Assembly: GCA_019359015.1 (NCBI GenBank)
Contig: JAHHID010000066.1
Span: 1-45,352, forward strand
Reading direction: 5' to 3'
Source of the DNA: Spirirestis rafaelensis WJT71-NPBG6
GTDB lineage: Bacteria > Cyanobacteriota > Cyanobacteriia > Cyanobacteriales > Nostocaceae
DNA: 45,352 bases
Shown: piece by piece, positions 26,548-36,795 of the stretch
How the letters are laid out: each line of letters starts with the position of its first letter
Position numbering within the stretch: position 1 is the stretch's first letter
Position numbers and translations under genes: made by a program
Notes under the pieces: model-generated
The model's database searches: none
Told to the model about the DNA's origin: nothing
What the model saw: only the letters and a program-made list of their open reading frames with translations

Positions 26548-26635
26548 TTATTAGGAGAGTGGTTAGTAGTTGGTAGTAATTGAATATAACAACTAACAAT
26601 TAACAACTAACCTAATAACAAAAAAGGAGAAAGTT
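26548..26635. repeat. Two-armed heptad spacer rpsS-rplV
   Basis: GTGGTTAGTAGTTGGTAG on the left faces CAACTAACAATTAACAACTAACC on the right. An AAAAAGGAG ribosome site for rplV follows. Confidence 0.75.
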
Positions 26636-26992
26636 ATGGCAACTGATACTAAAGAAGTAAAAGCGATCGCCCGTTTTGTACGCATGTCTCCCTTGAAAGT
26701 GCGTCGCGTACTCGATCAAATTCGCGGCAGATCCTATCGAGAAGCGCTGATTATCCTGGAATTCATGCCCTATCGTGCCTGCGAACCAGTATTAAAGTTG
26801 ATTAGAAGCGCTGCCGCTAATGCCGAGCATAACGCTGGGTTAGATCGCACTCAACTAGTGATTACTCAAGCATACGCCGATCAAGGTCCAGTCCTAAAAC
26901 GGTTCCAACCAAGAGCGCAAGGTCGAGCTTACCAAATTCGCAAGCCGACATGTCACATCACAGTAGCAGTTGCGACTGGTGCGGCTGAATAA
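26636..26992 (+). CDS. rplV: 50S ribosomal protein L22
   Basis: L22 lines the exit tunnel with L4. The 118 residues show [35 protein letters not shown] and the tunnel hairpin region [22 protein letters not shown] 26636 follows AAAAAGGAGAAAG. rpsC follows after 54 nt. Confidence 0.97.
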   Translation: MATDTKEVKAIARFVRMSPLKVRRVLDQIRGRSYREALIILEFMPYRACEPVLKLIRSAAANAEHNAGLDRTQLVITQAYADQGPVLKRFQPRAQGRAYQIRKPTCHITVAVATGAAE

Positions 26993-27046
26993 GCTTCTCT
27001 CGGTAAAAAAAATTGCGTACAGCCAGAAATTTTAGAGGAATTATTT

Positions 27047-27802
27047 GTGGGACAAAAGATTCATCCAGTCGGTTTTCGACTGGGTATTACTCAAGAGCAC
27101 CAATCACGTTGGTTTGCCGTTCCTGACCGTTATCCAGAACTTCTTCAAGAAGACTACAAACTCCGCAACTACATAGAACAAAAGCTGGGTAGATACGCTC
27201 AAAACAACGCCGGCATCTCGGAAGTACGAATTGAGCGCAAAGCAGACCAAATCGACTTAGAAGTACGCACGGCTCGACCGGGTGTAGTTGTAGGTCGAGG
27301 TGGACAAGGCATTGAAGCATTGCGTACCGGACTTCAAGACTTGTTGGGCGGCAATCGCCAAATTCGCATTAACGTAGTTGAAGTACAACGAGTTGATGCC
27401 GATGCTTATTTGATTGCGGAATACATCGCTCAACAATTAGAACGCCGCGTTTCCTTCCGTAGGGTAGTACGTCAAGCCATCCAACGTGCTCAACGCGCTG
27501 GTGTACAAGGCATTAAAGTTCAAGTTGGCGGTCGGCTTAACGGTGCAGAAATTGCCCGGACAGAGTGGACTCGTGAAGGTAGAGTACCTCTACATACCTT
27601 ACGGGCTGATATTGACTACTCTTACTGCACCGCAAAAACTATTTACGGCATTCTGGGTATCAAAGTGTGGGTGTTTAAAGGAGAAATTATTCCTGGACAG
27701 GAAGAAACTCCAGCACAACCAACAACACGCGATCGCGAACCTCGTCGTCGTCAACAACAACGCCGTCGCCAACAATTTGAAGATCGTTCAAATGAAGGGT
27801 AA
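27047..27802 (+). CDS. rpsC: 30S ribosomal protein S3
   Basis: S3 sits at the mRNA entry. The 251-residue product has [21 protein letters not shown], a KH-like [20 protein letters not shown] with GRGG, and [30 protein letters not shown]. The C-terminal Arg/Gln-rich tail ([15 protein letters not shown]-like) is typical of cyanobacterial S3. It starts at GTG after AGAGGAAT. Confidence 0.97.
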   Translation: MGQKIHPVGFRLGITQEHQSRWFAVPDRYPELLQEDYKLRNYIEQKLGRYAQNNAGISEVRIERKADQIDLEVRTARPGVVVGRGGQGIEALRTGLQDLLGGNRQIRINVVEVQRVDADAYLIAEYIAQQLERRVSFRRVVRQAIQRAQRAGVQGIKVQVGGRLNGAEIARTEWTREGRVPLHTLRADIDYSYCTAKTIYGILGIKVWVFKGEIIPGQEETPAQPTTRDREPRRRQQQRRRQQFEDRSNEG

Positions 27803-27910
27803 ATGGAAACTGGGGACTGGAGAGTAGGGACTGGGAAAGAACTTTCCTAATCCCTATCCCTATCCCTAATCCTATCCCTAATCCTATCCCTAGTCCCTAG
27901 TCCAAGCGTC
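27803..27910. repeat. Two-armed heptad spacer rpsC-rplP
   Basis: GGGGACTGGAGAGTAGGGACTGG at left faces ATCCCTATCCCTAATCC repeats at right (27851-27902), a perfect-looking alternation of CTATCCC/TAATCC units. Confidence 0.75.
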
Positions 27911-28336
27911 ATGTTAAGTCCTAGAAGAACTAAATTCCGCAAACAACAACGCGGACGTATGAGCGGTGTAGCTACCCGTGGTAGCAGCCTGAATTTTGGC
28001 GATTTTGCCCTCCAAGCACAAGAACCAGCTTGGATCACCTCCCGGCAAATAGAGGCTTCGCGTCGAGCAATGACTCGTTATATCCGCCGGGGTGGGAAAA
28101 TCTGGATTCGTATTTTCCCAGACAAACCTGTAACCATGCGTCCCGCAGAAACTCGGATGGGTTCCGGTAAAGGTTCGCCTGAGTTTTGGGTAGCAGTAGT
28201 CAAGCCAGGACGAATTTTATTTGAAATTGCTGGCGTTACTGAAGAAATCGCTCGCGAAGCCATGCGCTTGGCAGCTTTTAAGTTACCAATTAAAACTAAG
28301 TTCATTTCACGCTCCGAATCGGAGCCGCAGGAGTAA
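27911..28336 (+). CDS. rplP: 50S ribosomal protein L16
   Basis: L16 contacts the A-site tRNA. The 141 residues start [18 protein letters not shown] and include [28 protein letters not shown] split over the usual block, [42 protein letters not shown]. rpmC follows after 3 nt. Confidence 0.97.
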   Translation: MLSPRRTKFRKQQRGRMSGVATRGSSLNFGDFALQAQEPAWITSRQIEASRRAMTRYIRRGGKIWIRIFPDKPVTMRPAETRMGSGKGSPEFWVAVVKPGRILFEIAGVTEEIAREAMRLAAFKLPIKTKFISRSESEPQE

Positions 28337-28339
28337 GTC

Positions 28340-28567
28340 ATGCCTCTGCCTAAGATTTCAGAAGCAAGAGAATTCAGTGACGAAAAACTGTCTGATGAAA
28401 TTCTTGCTGTTAAAAAGCAACTATTTCAATTGCGCTTGCAAAAAGCAACCAGACAATTAGAAAAACCCCATCAATTCAAACATGCTCGACACCGTTTAGC
28501 CCAGTTGCTGACAGTAGAGGTAGAGCGCAAAATGAAAGCAACTGAATTGGTTAAAGAAGAAAAATAG
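28340..28567 (+). CDS. rpmC: 50S ribosomal protein L29
   Basis: L29 flanks L23 at the tunnel exit. The 75-residue helical hairpin shows [47 protein letters not shown] across two helices. Spacing is 3 nt to rplP and 6 nt to rpsQ, so translation is tightly coupled. Confidence 0.96.
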   Translation: MPLPKISEAREFSDEKLSDEILAVKKQLFQLRLQKATRQLEKPHQFKHARHRLAQLLTVEVERKMKATELVKEEK

Positions 28568-28573
28568 GAGATT

Positions 28574-28825
28574 ATGGCAGTCAAAGAACGAGTTGGTTTG
28601 GTAGTGAGCGACAAAATGCAGAAAACAGTGGTTGTCGCCATTGAAAACCGCGCTCCTCACCCCAAATACGGCAAGATTGTAGTCAATACCCAGCGCTACA
28701 AAGTCCATGATGAAGAAAATAAATGCAAAGTGGGCGATCGCGTTCGCATTCAGGAAACTCGACCCCTGAGTAAAACCAAGCGCTGGCAAGTCACAGAAAT
28801 CCTCAACACTAAATCTACAACGTAA
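28574..28825 (+). CDS. rpsQ: 30S ribosomal protein S17
   Basis: S17 is a primary 16S rRNA binder with an OB fold. The 83 residues include [48 protein letters not shown]. Confidence 0.97.
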   Translation: MAVKERVGLVVSDKMQKTVVVAIENRAPHPKYGKIVVNTQRYKVHDEENKCKVGDRVRIQETRPLSKTKRWQVTEILNTKSTT

Positions 28826-28866
28826 TAGTTGTTAGTTGTCTAACAACGCAACAAGGAAGAAAAATT

Positions 28867-29241
28867 GTGATTCAATCCCAGACCTACCTCAATGTCGCAG
28901 ATAATAGCGGTGCCCGCAAATTAATGTGCATCCGTGTATTAGGCGGTGGCGGAGGAAACCGCCGTTATGGTGGCGTGGGCGATAAAATTATCGCCGTTGT
29001 TAAAGATGCCATTCCTAACATGGCTGTAAAAAAATCTGATGTCGTGGAAGCGGTAATTGTTCGCACCCGCAAAGCCATGATCCGTGATAGCGGTATGAGC
29101 ATCCGTTTTGACGACAATGCCGCAGTAATCATCAACAAAGATGGTAATCCTAGAGGTACGCGCGTTTTCGGACCAGTGGCACGGGAATTGCGCGAGAAAA
29201 ACTTTACCAAAATCGTTTCTTTGGCTCCGGAGGTGCTGTAA
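28867..29241 (+). CDS. rplN: 50S ribosomal protein L14
   Basis: L14 forms part of the intersubunit bridge. The 124 residues start [20 protein letters not shown] and include [16 protein letters not shown] and [35 protein letters not shown]. It starts at GTG; a TTG two bases earlier is out of frame. The stop overlaps the rplX start (TAATG). Confidence 0.97.
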   Translation: MIQSQTYLNVADNSGARKLMCIRVLGGGGGNRRYGGVGDKIIAVVKDAIPNMAVKKSDVVEAVIVRTRKAMIRDSGMSIRFDDNAAVIINKDGNPRGTRVFGPVARELREKNFTKIVSLAPEVL

Positions 29242-29591
29242 TGCCAAAACAGCCGAAACCTAAAGTATTTTATAAAATGCACGTCAAAACTGGTGACACC
29301 GTGCAAGTGATTGCCGGCAAAGACAAAGGCAAAGTTGGTGAAATAGTCAAAGCACTTCCCCAAGAAAGCCAAGTCATTGTCAAAGGCGTCAACATTAAAA
29401 CTAAGCACGTCAAACCCCAAGGCGAAGGTGAATCGGGACGCATTCTCACCCAAGAATTCCCAATTCATAGTTCTAACGTGATGCTTTATTCTACTAAGCA
29501 AAACGTTGCCAGTCGCATCTGCTACACCACAACCCAAGAAGGGAAGAAGGTACGGATGTTAAAGAAAACCGGCGAGATACTTGATAAATAG
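29241..29591 (+). CDS. rplX: 50S ribosomal protein L24
   Basis: L24 is an assembly initiator near the tunnel exit. The 116 residues show the KOW motif [21 protein letters not shown], then [12 protein letters not shown] and [13 protein letters not shown]. Its ATG overlaps the rplN stop by one base, so translation is coupled. Confidence 0.96.
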   Translation: MPKQPKPKVFYKMHVKTGDTVQVIAGKDKGKVGEIVKALPQESQVIVKGVNIKTKHVKPQGEGESGRILTQEFPIHSSNVMLYSTKQNVASRICYTTTQEGKKVRMLKKTGEILDK

Positions 29592-29777
29592 TTAGGTATT
29601 AGGAGGAGCCAGTGCGCTATACGCGGGTTTACCGGCTTCAACCACCTGCCGTAGGCTTTGCCCACTAAAGCAACTGGCGTTGAGGAGTTAAGAGTTAGAA
29701 ATTACATTTAACTCAAAACTGAAAACTCATAACTTCTTTTTCCCTGACCAAGACCAGGGATAAACAGGAAAAAAATT
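29592..29777. repeat. Composite repeat spacer rplX-rplE
   Basis: The left part is a dispersed element bounded by GCCAGTGCG and CAACTGGCG, cousin of the CAGTGCGG...CTGCCG elements at 5880 and 10918. Then come GAGTTAAGAGTTAG and TTTAACTC/ATAACT arms and a TCCCTG/CAGGGA hairpin (29741-29760). Confidence 0.65.
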
Positions 29778-30326
29778 ATGGCGACAACAAGACTCAAAAA
29801 TTTATACCAAGAGACAATCGTCCCCAAACTGATGAATCAGTTTCAATACAGCAACATTCATCAAGTACCGAAGTTGCTAAAAATCACCGTGAACCGGGGA
29901 TTGGGGGAAGCGGCTACCAACGCTAAATCATTAGAAGCCTCATTAAGCGAAATTGCGGTGATCACAGGTCAAAAACCGGTAGTCACACGGGCGAAAAAGG
30001 CGATCGCTGGCTTCAAAATTCGTCAAGGTATGCCTGTTGGGATCATGGTGACACTTAGAGGCGAACGAATGTACGCCTTTATCGACCGACTAATCAGCCT
30101 TTCTTTGCCTAGAATTAGAGACTTTCGTGGCATTAGCCCCAAAAGCTTTGATGGTCGGGGAAATTATACTCTCGGGGTCAGAGAACAACTAATTTTTCCA
30201 GAAGTCGAGTACGACAGTATCGATCAAGTACGTGGTATGGATATTTCCATCATCACCAGCGCAAAAAATGACGAAGAGGGACGCGCTTTACTCAAAGAAA
30301 TGGGAATGCCCTTTCGCGATCAATAA
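29778..30326 (+). CDS. rplE: 50S ribosomal protein L5
   Basis: L5 binds 5S rRNA and contacts P-site tRNA. The 182 residues include [76 protein letters not shown] and the final [12 protein letters not shown]. rpsH follows after 21 nt. Confidence 0.98.
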   Translation: MATTRLKNLYQETIVPKLMNQFQYSNIHQVPKLLKITVNRGLGEAATNAKSLEASLSEIAVITGQKPVVTRAKKAIAGFKIRQGMPVGIMVTLRGERMYAFIDRLISLSLPRIRDFRGISPKSFDGRGNYTLGVREQLIFPEVEYDSIDQVRGMDISIITSAKNDEEGRALLKEMGMPFRDQ

Positions 30327-30347
30327 GTTCAGTTATACGAGGGAACG

Positions 30348-30749
30348 ATGGCGGCTAACGACACAATTGCAGATATGCTGACGCGCATACGCAATGCTAC
30401 TATGGCTAGGCATCAAACAACACTGGTGCCAGCGACAAAAACGACCCGTAGTATTGCCAAAGTGCTTCGTGAGGAAGGCTTTATTTCTGAATACGAAGAA
30501 GCAGAAGATGGAGTAAAGCGTAACTTGGTGATTGCCCTGAAATACAAGGGGAAAAATCGCCAGCCTTTAATTACCGCTTTAAAGCGGGTGAGCAAACCAG
30601 GCTTGCGGGTTTACTCCAACAAAAAAGAATTACCACGGGTACTAGGCGGTATTGGTATTGCCATTATTTCTACATCCAGTGGCATCATGACCGATCGCGA
30701 AGCGCGACGTCATAATTTGGGTGGTGAAGTGCTTTGCTACGTTTGGTAA
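30348..30749 (+). CDS. rpsH: 30S ribosomal protein S8
   Basis: S8 is a central 16S rRNA binder and in some bacteria the spc repressor. The 133 residues show [62 protein letters not shown] and the C-terminal GGEVLCYVW. rpsN, its usual neighbour, is absent. Confidence 0.97.
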   Translation: MAANDTIADMLTRIRNATMARHQTTLVPATKTTRSIAKVLREEGFISEYEEAEDGVKRNLVIALKYKGKNRQPLITALKRVSKPGLRVYSNKKELPRVLGGIGIAIISTSSGIMTDREARRHNLGGEVLCYVW

Positions 30750-30947
30750 GAAAGTTAGTAGTTATTGGTAATAAAGTTAGGGTTAGTGGGAGCGTGGTTA
30801 GTAGAAGAACCCTTGGGGTGAATCCTTCTCCTTCAAATACCAAGGCAAACGGATACGCTTCTCTTCTCATCTATATAGCCGCGATAGCGCAGTCGCTCAC
30901 CAACAACCAACAAATAACAACCAACAACTAAGAAAGGATAAAAATTT
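30750..30947. repeat. Two-armed heptad spacer rpsH-rplF
   Basis: AGTTAGTAGTTATTGG and GGTTAGTAG units at left face CACCAACAACCAACAAATAAC at right, with a 75-nt unrelated middle that includes a GCGATAGCGC palindrome. Confidence 0.7.
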
Positions 30948-31496
30948 ATGTCTCGAATTGGTAAACGTCCAATTACAGTCCCCGCTAAAGTACAAATAAC
31001 AATTGACGGCACAAAAGTTGTGGTCAAAGGTCCAAAAGGTGAACTTTGTCGTGACCTTCCGCCAAATGTGACAGTCTCTCAAGAAGGGGAAATATTACAA
31101 GTAAATCGGCGCGATGAATCCCGCACATCTAGGCAGCTACACGGTTTATGCCGTACCTTAGTTGCCAACATGGTAGAAGGAGTTTCCACAGGTTTTCAAC
31201 GTCGGTTGGAAATTCAAGGGGTAGGTTACAGGGCACAAGTTCAAGGTCGTAATCTCATATTGAATATGGGTTATAGCCATCAAGTGCAAATTGATCCACC
31301 AGATGGAATTCAGTTTGCAGTTGAAGGTACCACTAACGTCATCGTTAGTGGGTATGACAAAGAAATAGTAGGTAACACCGCAGCGAAAATTCGCGAAGTT
31401 CGCCGACCAGAACCTTATAAAGGTAAAGGTATTCGCTACGCCGGTGAAGTGGTTAGACGTAAAGCTGGTAAGACTGGTAAGAGTGGTAAGAAATAA
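30948..31496 (+). CDS. rplF: 50S ribosomal protein L6
   Basis: L6 sits near the factor-binding site. The 182 residues show two L6 repeats: [20 protein letters not shown] and later [27 protein letters not shown], with the signature [13 protein letters not shown] before a Lys-rich tail. ATG follows AGAAAGGA. rplR follows after 2 nt. Confidence 0.98.
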   Translation: MSRIGKRPITVPAKVQITIDGTKVVVKGPKGELCRDLPPNVTVSQEGEILQVNRRDESRTSRQLHGLCRTLVANMVEGVSTGFQRRLEIQGVGYRAQVQGRNLILNMGYSHQVQIDPPDGIQFAVEGTTNVIVSGYDKEIVGNTAAKIREVRRPEPYKGKGIRYAGEVVRRKAGKTGKSGKK

Positions 31497-31498
31497 AA

Positions 31499-31861
31499 AT
31501 GAAACTTACTCGCAAAGAATCTAAACAGCGTCGCCATCGACGCATTCGTGGTAAAGTAACCGGTTCTGGAGAACGTCCACGGTTAGCTGTATTTCGCTCG
31601 AACGAGCATATTTATGCTCAGATAATTGATGATACTAAGCATCACACAATTGTTGCAGCTTCGAGTGTAGAACCAGATTTAAAATCTAATTTGGCTTCAG
31701 GCTCTAACCAAGAAGCTAGTGCCCAAGTTGGCAAGTTGATTGCAGCGCGAACGCTCGAAAAAGGCATAACTCAAGTAGTTTTTGATCGCGGTGGTAATTT
31801 ATATCACGGTCGCATCAAAGCCCTAGCTGACGCCGCACGGGAAGCCGGCTTAGAATTCTAA
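31499..31861 (+). CDS. rplR: 50S ribosomal protein L18
   Basis: L18 joins 5S rRNA to the large subunit. The 120 residues show [31 protein letters not shown] and [39 protein letters not shown] split over conserved blocks. Spacing to rplF is 2 nt. Confidence 0.97.
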   Translation: MKLTRKESKQRRHRRIRGKVTGSGERPRLAVFRSNEHIYAQIIDDTKHHTIVAASSVEPDLKSNLASGSNQEASAQVGKLIAARTLEKGITQVVFDRGGNLYHGRIKALADAAREAGLEF

Positions 31862-31992
31862 GATTAGTTAGTAGTTAGTTGATAGTGGATAGTAGATAGT
31901 GGTTAGTGCTTATGGTTTTTACAACGCTCCAACGCTCCAACGCTTCAATTAACAACTAACAACCAACAACCAACAACCAAAAAGCATTAATT
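31862..31992. repeat. Two-armed heptad spacer rplR-rpsE
   Basis: GTTAGTAGTTAGTTGATAGTGG at left; CGCTCCAACGCTCCAACGC (31924-31942) and CAACTAACAACCAACAACC at right. The left arm can pair with the last block. Confidence 0.75.
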
Positions 31993-32520
31993 ATGGCAAC
32001 CGAGCGTAAAAACAAAACAAAACGCGCCAAGAAAGAAGAGACAACTTGGCAAGAACGGGTGATTCAGATCCGACGCGTCAGTAAGGTCGTTAAGGGAGGT
32101 AAAAAACTCAGCTTCCGAGCGATCGTTGTCGTTGGTAACGAACGTGGTCAAGTTGGCGTAGGAGTAGGTAAAGCTTCAGATGTAATTGGTGCCGTTAAAA
32201 AAGGCGTAGCCGACGGCAAAAAACATTTGATAGAAATCCCCATGACCAAATCCAACTCCATTCCCCATCCTATTGATGGTACCGGTGGTGGCGCAAAAGT
32301 CATGATGCGACCAGCATCCCCTGGAACCGGGGTAATTGCCGGTGGTGCTGTCCGTACAGTATTGGAGTTAGCCGGAGTTCGCAACATTTTAGCGAAACAA
32401 CTCGGCTCCAACAATCCACTTAACAATGCTAGAGCCGCAGTTAATGCACTATCTACCCTGCGTACCTTCGCCCAAGTTGCCGAAGATAGAGGCGTTCCTA
32501 TTGAGAATCTCTACATTTAA
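31993..32520 (+). CDS. rpsE: 30S ribosomal protein S5
   Basis: S5 affects decoding fidelity. The 175 residues show [46 protein letters not shown] and the C-terminal [29 protein letters not shown]. The N-terminal Lys-rich segment is typical of cyanobacteria. Confidence 0.98.
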   Translation: MATERKNKTKRAKKEETTWQERVIQIRRVSKVVKGGKKLSFRAIVVVGNERGQVGVGVGKASDVIGAVKKGVADGKKHLIEIPMTKSNSIPHPIDGTGGGAKVMMRPASPGTGVIAGGAVRTVLELAGVRNILAKQLGSNNPLNNARAAVNALSTLRTFAQVAEDRGVPIENLYI

Positions 32521-32609
32521 CAAGTCAAGAGTTAAAAGTCAAGAGTCAAAAGTTTATTGACTATTGACCATTGACCATTGACCATTAACCATTGACCATT
32601 GACAAAATT
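32521..32609. repeat. Two-armed heptad spacer rpsE-rplO
   Basis: CAAGAGTTAAAAGTCAAGAG at left faces TTGACCATTGACCATTGACC (32562-32581 and on) at right. An in-frame TTG at 32592 lies within this repeat and is rejected as the rplO start. Confidence 0.75.
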
Positions 32610-33053
32610 ATGAGACTAAATGATGTTCGTCCTCAAAAAGGCTCGAAAAAACGCGGCAAGCGTGTAGGTCGAGGTATTTCTGCCGGTCAAGGTGCCAGTG
32701 CTGGTTTAGGTATGCGGGGTCAAAAATCTCGCTCTGGTAGCAGCACCCGACCTGGTTTTGAAGGTGGTCAACAGCCGTTGTATCGCCGTATCCCTAAGTT
32801 AAAGGGCTTTCCAATTATTAATCGTAAAAATTACACTACGATTAATGTAGAGAAACTAGCTTCCCTTCCTGCCAATACAGAAGTTACTTTGGAATCTTTA
32901 AAGGCATCAGGTATTATCACTAGTGCCAAAGCACCATTGAAAATTTTGGGCAATGGGGAATTGAGCGTTGCGCTCAATGTTAAAGCGGCAGCTTTTACAA
33001 GCCAAGCTCGAAGCAAAATTGAGGCAGCTGGTGGGAGTTGTGAAGTTTTATGA
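32610..33053 (+). CDS. rplO: 50S ribosomal protein L15
   Basis: L15 is a late-assembly hub. The 147 residues start [21 protein letters not shown], then [18 protein letters not shown] and [18 protein letters not shown], with a C-terminal [14 protein letters not shown] chose ATG 32610 because conserved L15 begins at MRLNDVRP. Confidence 0.96.
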   Translation: MRLNDVRPQKGSKKRGKRVGRGISAGQGASAGLGMRGQKSRSGSSTRPGFEGGQQPLYRRIPKLKGFPIINRKNYTTINVEKLASLPANTEVTLESLKASGIITSAKAPLKILGNGELSVALNVKAAAFTSQARSKIEAAGGSCEVL

Positions 33054-33165
33054 AGGATGAAGGATGAAGGATGAAGGATGAAAAATATATACTTCACATT
33101 TTATACTTCTGACTTTATACTTCACACTTCACACTTCATACTTCATACTTCAAAGGTAGCCCTTT
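33054..33165. repeat. Two-armed heptad spacer rplO-secY
   Basis: GGATGAAGGATGAAGGATGA (33055-33080) at left faces CTTCACACTTCACACTTCAT and CATACTTCATACTTC at right. Confidence 0.75.
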
Positions 33166-34476
33166 ATGATTAGTCGAGACAAAGCCCCAACGGCTCAAGA
33201 AACTTTTATGCAGATGGCGCAAGCAGCTGGGCTCAGAGGTCGGCTGCTTGTGACCGTCGGTATTTTAATTTTGATTCGCCTGGGCATCTTTTTGCCCGTG
33301 CCAGGAATTAATCGAGAGTTGTTTGGTCAAGCTATCCAAAACAACAGCGCGATATTCGGCTTGTTAGACATATTCTCAGGACGGGGACTTTCTACTTTGG
33401 GAGTCTTCGCCTTGGGCATCTTGCCTTACATTAACGCTTCCATTATTATCCAATTGCTCACGACTGCGATTCCAGCTTTAGAAAATTTACAGAAAAATGA
33501 AGGGGAAGCCGGACGGCGAAAAATTTCCCAAATTACACGCTATGTATCTTTAGGTTGGGCGATTCTTCAAAGTACTGCCTTCTCGGCATTTTTCTTACAG
33601 CAATTTGCTAAAGAACCCGGTCCAGTTTTCGTAGCAGAAACAGCGATAGCTCTCACAGCTGGTTCTATGTTCGTTATGTGGGCATCTGAACTAATTACAG
33701 AGAGAGGTATTGGTAATGGAGCATCATTGTTGATTTTTGTCAACATTGTCGCCTCACTACCCAAATCTCTAGGCGATACCATCGACTTAGTGCAAGTCGG
33801 CGGTCGTGAAATAGTCGGGCGTGTAATCGTACTAGTTTTAGTGTTCTTGGCAACGATTGTTGGAATTGTCTTTGTTCAAGAAGGAACGCGGCGCATCCCA
33901 ATTATCTCCGCTCGTCGTCAAGTCGGTCGCCGTGTTTTGGCAGAGCAACGTAGTTATCTACCTCTGCGGCTAAATCAAGGCGGTGTCATGCCGATTATTT
34001 TTGCAGCTGCCATCTTGAGTTTGCCACTTTTGCTGGCAAATTTCAGCAAAAATCCGGACTTGATTAATATTGTTAACACTTATTTGAGTCCGGGTGGTTC
34101 TGCGCCTTGGGCATACTCGCTGATTTACCTCGTTTCTATTGTTTTCTTCAGCTACTTCTACTCTTCGTTGATTCTTAACCCAGTAGATGTGGCGCAGAAC
34201 TTGAAAAAAATGGGTTCTAGCATTCCTGGCGTTCGTCCGGGTAAAACAACGAGCGAGTATATTGAGCGCGTGACGAATCGACTAACTTTTTTGGGTGCTA
34301 TCTTTTTGGGCTTAGTTGCGATTATCCCCACCGCTGTGGAAAGCTCTTTAGGTGTGCCAACCTTTAAAGGTCTTGGCGCAACAAGCTTGTTAATTCTGGT
34401 TGGTGTGGCGATTGAAACAGCTAAACAAGTCCAAACTTACGTCATCTCTCAGCGCTATGAAGGAATGGTGAAATAA
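33166..34476 (+). CDS. secY: Preprotein translocase subunit SecY
   Basis: SecY forms the protein-conducting channel of the plasma and thylakoid membranes with SecE and SecG. The 436 residues give ten membrane helices, with the plug/TM2 region LGIFLPVPGINRELF, LGILPYINASIIIQLL, NEGEAGRRKISQITRY and GIGNGASLLIFVNIV, and the ribosome-contacting IIPTAVESS and C-terminal QRYEGMVK. adk follows after 2 nt. Confidence 0.98.
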   Translation: MISRDKAPTAQETFMQMAQAAGLRGRLLVTVGILILIRLGIFLPVPGINRELFGQAIQNNSAIFGLLDIFSGRGLSTLGVFALGILPYINASIIIQLLTTAIPALENLQKNEGEAGRRKISQITRYVSLGWAILQSTAFSAFFLQQFAKEPGPVFVAETAIALTAGSMFVMWASELITERGIGNGASLLIFVNIVASLPKSLGDTIDLVQVGGREIVGRVIVLVLVFLATIVGIVFVQEGTRRIPIISARRQVGRRVLAEQRSYLPLRLNQGGVMPIIFAAAILSLPLLLANFSKNPDLINIVNTYLSPGGSAPWAYSLIYLVSIVFFSYFYSSLILNPVDVAQNLKKMGSSIPGVRPGKTTSEYIERVTNRLTFLGAIFLGLVAIIPTAVESSLGVPTFKGLGATSLLILVGVAIETAKQVQTYVISQRYEGMVK

Positions 34477-34478
34477 TA

Positions 34479-35036
34479 GTGACGCGATTAATCTTCTTGG
34501 GACCACCTGGAGCTGGTAAAGGAACTCAAGCTCAAAACTTAGCTTACGGCTGCAATATTCCCCATATTTCCACGGGTGATATATTGCGCCAAGCAATGAA
34601 AGAGCAAACCCCTTTAGGAATGAAAGCTCAAAATTACGTTGATAGCGGCGAGTTGGTTCCTGACGAGCTAGTCCAAGAGCTAGTGCAGGAGCGTCTGTGC
34701 CAACCGGATACTAATTCAGGATGGATTTTAGATGGCTTTCCGCGCAAAGTAACGCAAGCAGTTTTCTTGCAGGAGTTGCTGCAAAAGATGGATGTTCCTA
34801 CCGGTGAAAAGGTGGTCAATCTGGATGTACCAGATGATGTGGTGGTAGCACGTTTACTCGAACGCGGACGAAAAGATGATACAGAAGAGATAATTCGTCG
34901 TCGTTTAGAAGTATACCGCTCAGAAACTGCACCTTTAATTGATTACTACGGAGCGAAGCAACAACTTCTTACCGTCAATGGTAATCAATCCCAAGAAGAA
35001 GTCACTAATGAACTTAAGAAGGTAATCGCTTTTTAG
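34479..35036 (+). CDS. adk: Adenylate kinase
   Basis: Adk interconverts ATP, AMP and two ADP. The P-loop GPPGAGKGTQ (residues 8-17) is followed by HISTGDILRQAM (AMP site), DSGELVPDELV, ILDGFPRKVTQA and a short LID (LERGRKDDTEEIIRRRL) without zinc cysteines. At 185 residues it is the short-LID form common in cyanobacteria. The start is GTG, 2 nt after secY, so translation is coupled. Confidence 0.97.
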   Translation: MTRLIFLGPPGAGKGTQAQNLAYGCNIPHISTGDILRQAMKEQTPLGMKAQNYVDSGELVPDELVQELVQERLCQPDTNSGWILDGFPRKVTQAVFLQELLQKMDVPTGEKVVNLDVPDDVVVARLLERGRKDDTEEIIRRRLEVYRSETAPLIDYYGAKQQLLTVNGNQSQEEVTNELKKVIAF

Positions 35037-35232
35037 TTTCACAAAAGGGAATAGAAAGTAGTAAATCTCATACTCCCTATTCCCCACTCTCCACTTTCTC
35101 TTAGGGCAGGATAGATAGGAAATTTCGCTAAAATATATTAAGAAACTGTTGATATAATCGCTCCTTTGTGTTGTCTTGCAGATGTAGTTACTGCAACTGA
35201 ATAGGAGACTGTTGAGTTGAGGAAAAAATAAA
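35037..35232. repeat. Spacer adk-infA with repeats and promoter
   Basis: GGGAATAGAAAGTAG faces TACTCCCTATTCCCCAC in a short two-armed unit; the right half is unique and holds an extended -10 (35150-35158). Confidence 0.65.
35150..35158 (+). promoter_or_regulatory. Extended -10 promoter before infA
   Basis: TGATATAAT is the same sequence as the rplC promoter candidate at 22924-22932; the TATAAT is at 35153-35158, about 75 nt before the infA start. Confidence 0.5.
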
Positions 35233-35457
35233 TTGTCTAAACAAGATTTGATTGAAATGGAAGGCACTGTCACAGAGTCCCTACCAAATGCGATGTTTCG
35301 CGTTGACCTTGACAATGGCTTTAATGTTCTGGCTCATATTTCGGGTAAGATTCGCCGGAACTATATCAAGATTTTACCTGGCGATCGCGTCAAAGTGGAA
35401 TTAACTCCCTACGACCTGACAAAGGGTAGAATTACTTATCGACTCCGGAAAAAGTAA
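35233..35457 (+). CDS. infA: Translation initiation factor IF-1
   Basis: IF-1 blocks the A site during initiation. The 74-residue OB-fold protein matches fully: [49 protein letters not shown] and [18 protein letters not shown] over successive blocks. The start is TTG: no ATG or GTG gives the conserved [11 protein letters not shown], so a TTG start is well supported. Confidence 0.97.
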
Positions 35458-35534
35458 CTAGATGTAGAGAATTTTACCATAAACCACCAGATTTGCTGTT
35501 AACCAAAAATTTAACTGATTAAATTCACCAAAAA

Positions 35535-35543
35535 TGCTATAAT
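35535..35543 (+). promoter_or_regulatory. Extended -10 promoter before rpmJ
   Basis: TGCTATAAT (TATAAT 35538-35543) lies 28 nt before the rpmJ ATG, giving a short leader for the rpmJ-rpsM-rpsK-rpoA block. Confidence 0.5.
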
Positions 35544-35571
35544 TCCATATTTGGAGTCAATTAAGAACGAC

Positions 35572-35685
35572 ATGAAAGTCAGAGCTTCAGTCAAGAAAAT
35601 TTGTGAAAAGTGTAGCGTTATCAAACGTCGCGGGCGCGTGATGGTGATTTGTGTTAATCCCAAGCACAAGCAACGTCAAGGATAG
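35572..35685 (+). CDS. rpmJ: 50S ribosomal protein L36
   Basis: This 37-residue protein reads [20 protein letters not shown] and ends [11 protein letters not shown]. It carries the zinc ligands C-x2-C, C and H (C11, C14, C27, H32) of L36. It is short and easily missed by gene callers. It is 114 nt after infA and 100 nt before rpsM. Confidence 0.97.
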   Translation: MKVRASVKKICEKCSVIKRRGRVMVICVNPKHKQRQG

Positions 35686-35785
35686 CATCGATACTGCTAG
35701 AAATGACATCAGTCAGGTGAGGCGAGGAAAAATCACCATCACGCAGATACTAACAGTACTGGCAACAATAGGGAGAAAGTAACAC

Positions 35786-36166
35786 ATGGCACGTATTGCC
35801 GGAGTAGACCTTCCACGCGACAAACGCGTAGAAATTGGTCTAACTTATATCTACGGAATTGGATTATCTAGATCGCAAGAAATCTTAGCTAATACTGGTG
35901 TAAATCCAGACATTCGTGTAAAAGACTTAAATGATGCGGATGTAGCAGCGCTACGGGGAATCATCGAGAGCGACTATCAAGTAGAAGGTGACTTGCGGCG
36001 TCTAGAGGCGCTAAACATTAAGCGCCTCATTGATATTGGCAGTTACAGAGGTCGTCGTCATCGGATGGGCTTGCCAGTCAGAGGACAGAGAACTCGTACC
36101 AACGCCAGAACGCGTCGAGGCAGACGGCAGACAGTGGCAGGTAAGAAGAAAGCACCGGGCAAATAA
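35786..36166 (+). CDS. rpsM: 30S ribosomal protein S13
   Basis: S13 contacts P-site tRNA and bridges the subunits. The 126 residues show [65 protein letters not shown] in conserved blocks, and a basic tail. AGGGAGAAAG precedes the ATG. Confidence 0.98.
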   Translation: MARIAGVDLPRDKRVEIGLTYIYGIGLSRSQEILANTGVNPDIRVKDLNDADVAALRGIIESDYQVEGDLRRLEALNIKRLIDIGSYRGRRHRMGLPVRGQRTRTNARTRRGRRQTVAGKKKAPGK

Positions 36167-36217
36167 ATTTCTTTTGTCTTACAACAACTATTACCATTAT
36201 TCAACTACAGCGAGATT

Positions 36218-36613
36218 ATGGCGCGACAACCAACTAAAAAAAGTGGCAGCAAAAAGCAAAAACGCAACGTTCCTAACGGAATGGCATATATCCAGTCTAC
36301 TTTCAACAATAGCATTGTCACCATTACCGATCAAAACGGAGATGTAATTTCTTGGGCAAGTGCTGGTTCTAGCGGTTTTAAAGGAGCAAAAAAGGGAACT
36401 CCCTTTGCCGCACAAACTGCGGCAGAAAGTGCAGCACGCCGAGCTATGGACTCTGGAATGCGCCAAATTGAGGTAATGGTTAGTGGTCCAGGAGCGGGTA
36501 GAGAGACGGCTATCCGGGCACTGCAAGGAGCAGGATTGGAAATTACACTGATTCGGGATATTACCCCAATTGCTCACAATGGTTGCCGTCCGCCCAAGCG
36601 CCGTCGAGTTTAG
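36218..36613 (+). CDS. rpsK: 30S ribosomal protein S11
   Basis: S11 forms the platform near the mRNA exit. The 131 residues show [61 protein letters not shown] and [18 protein letters not shown] across successive blocks. Confidence 0.98.
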   Translation: MARQPTKKSGSKKQKRNVPNGMAYIQSTFNNSIVTITDQNGDVISWASAGSSGFKGAKKGTPFAAQTAAESAARRAMDSGMRQIEVMVSGPGAGRETAIRALQGAGLEITLIRDITPIAHNGCRPPKRRRV

Positions 36614-36795
36614 ACATAACCTGTTGGGCGAGAGCATTTTAGCAACATCGTCTACAGGCTATGAGTGAAGCGTCAAATACCAACATTGGCAGCGAAGCTT
36701 GAAGAAGCTTGCTCGAAGCTCCAAAAAATTAAGTAAAAAAGGCGAGGCAATTGATTTGCCTCCTAGCAGCACCTCAAAAGAAGGGAGGCTACTCC

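Noticed and set aside
27851-27902. Telomere-like CTATCCC/TAATCC repeats
   Set aside because: It is an arm of a bacterial spacer repeat, like other heptads in this cluster.
36030-36347. 105-codon frame overlapping rpsM and rpsK
   Set aside because: Out-of-frame reading of two well-conserved ribosomal genes.
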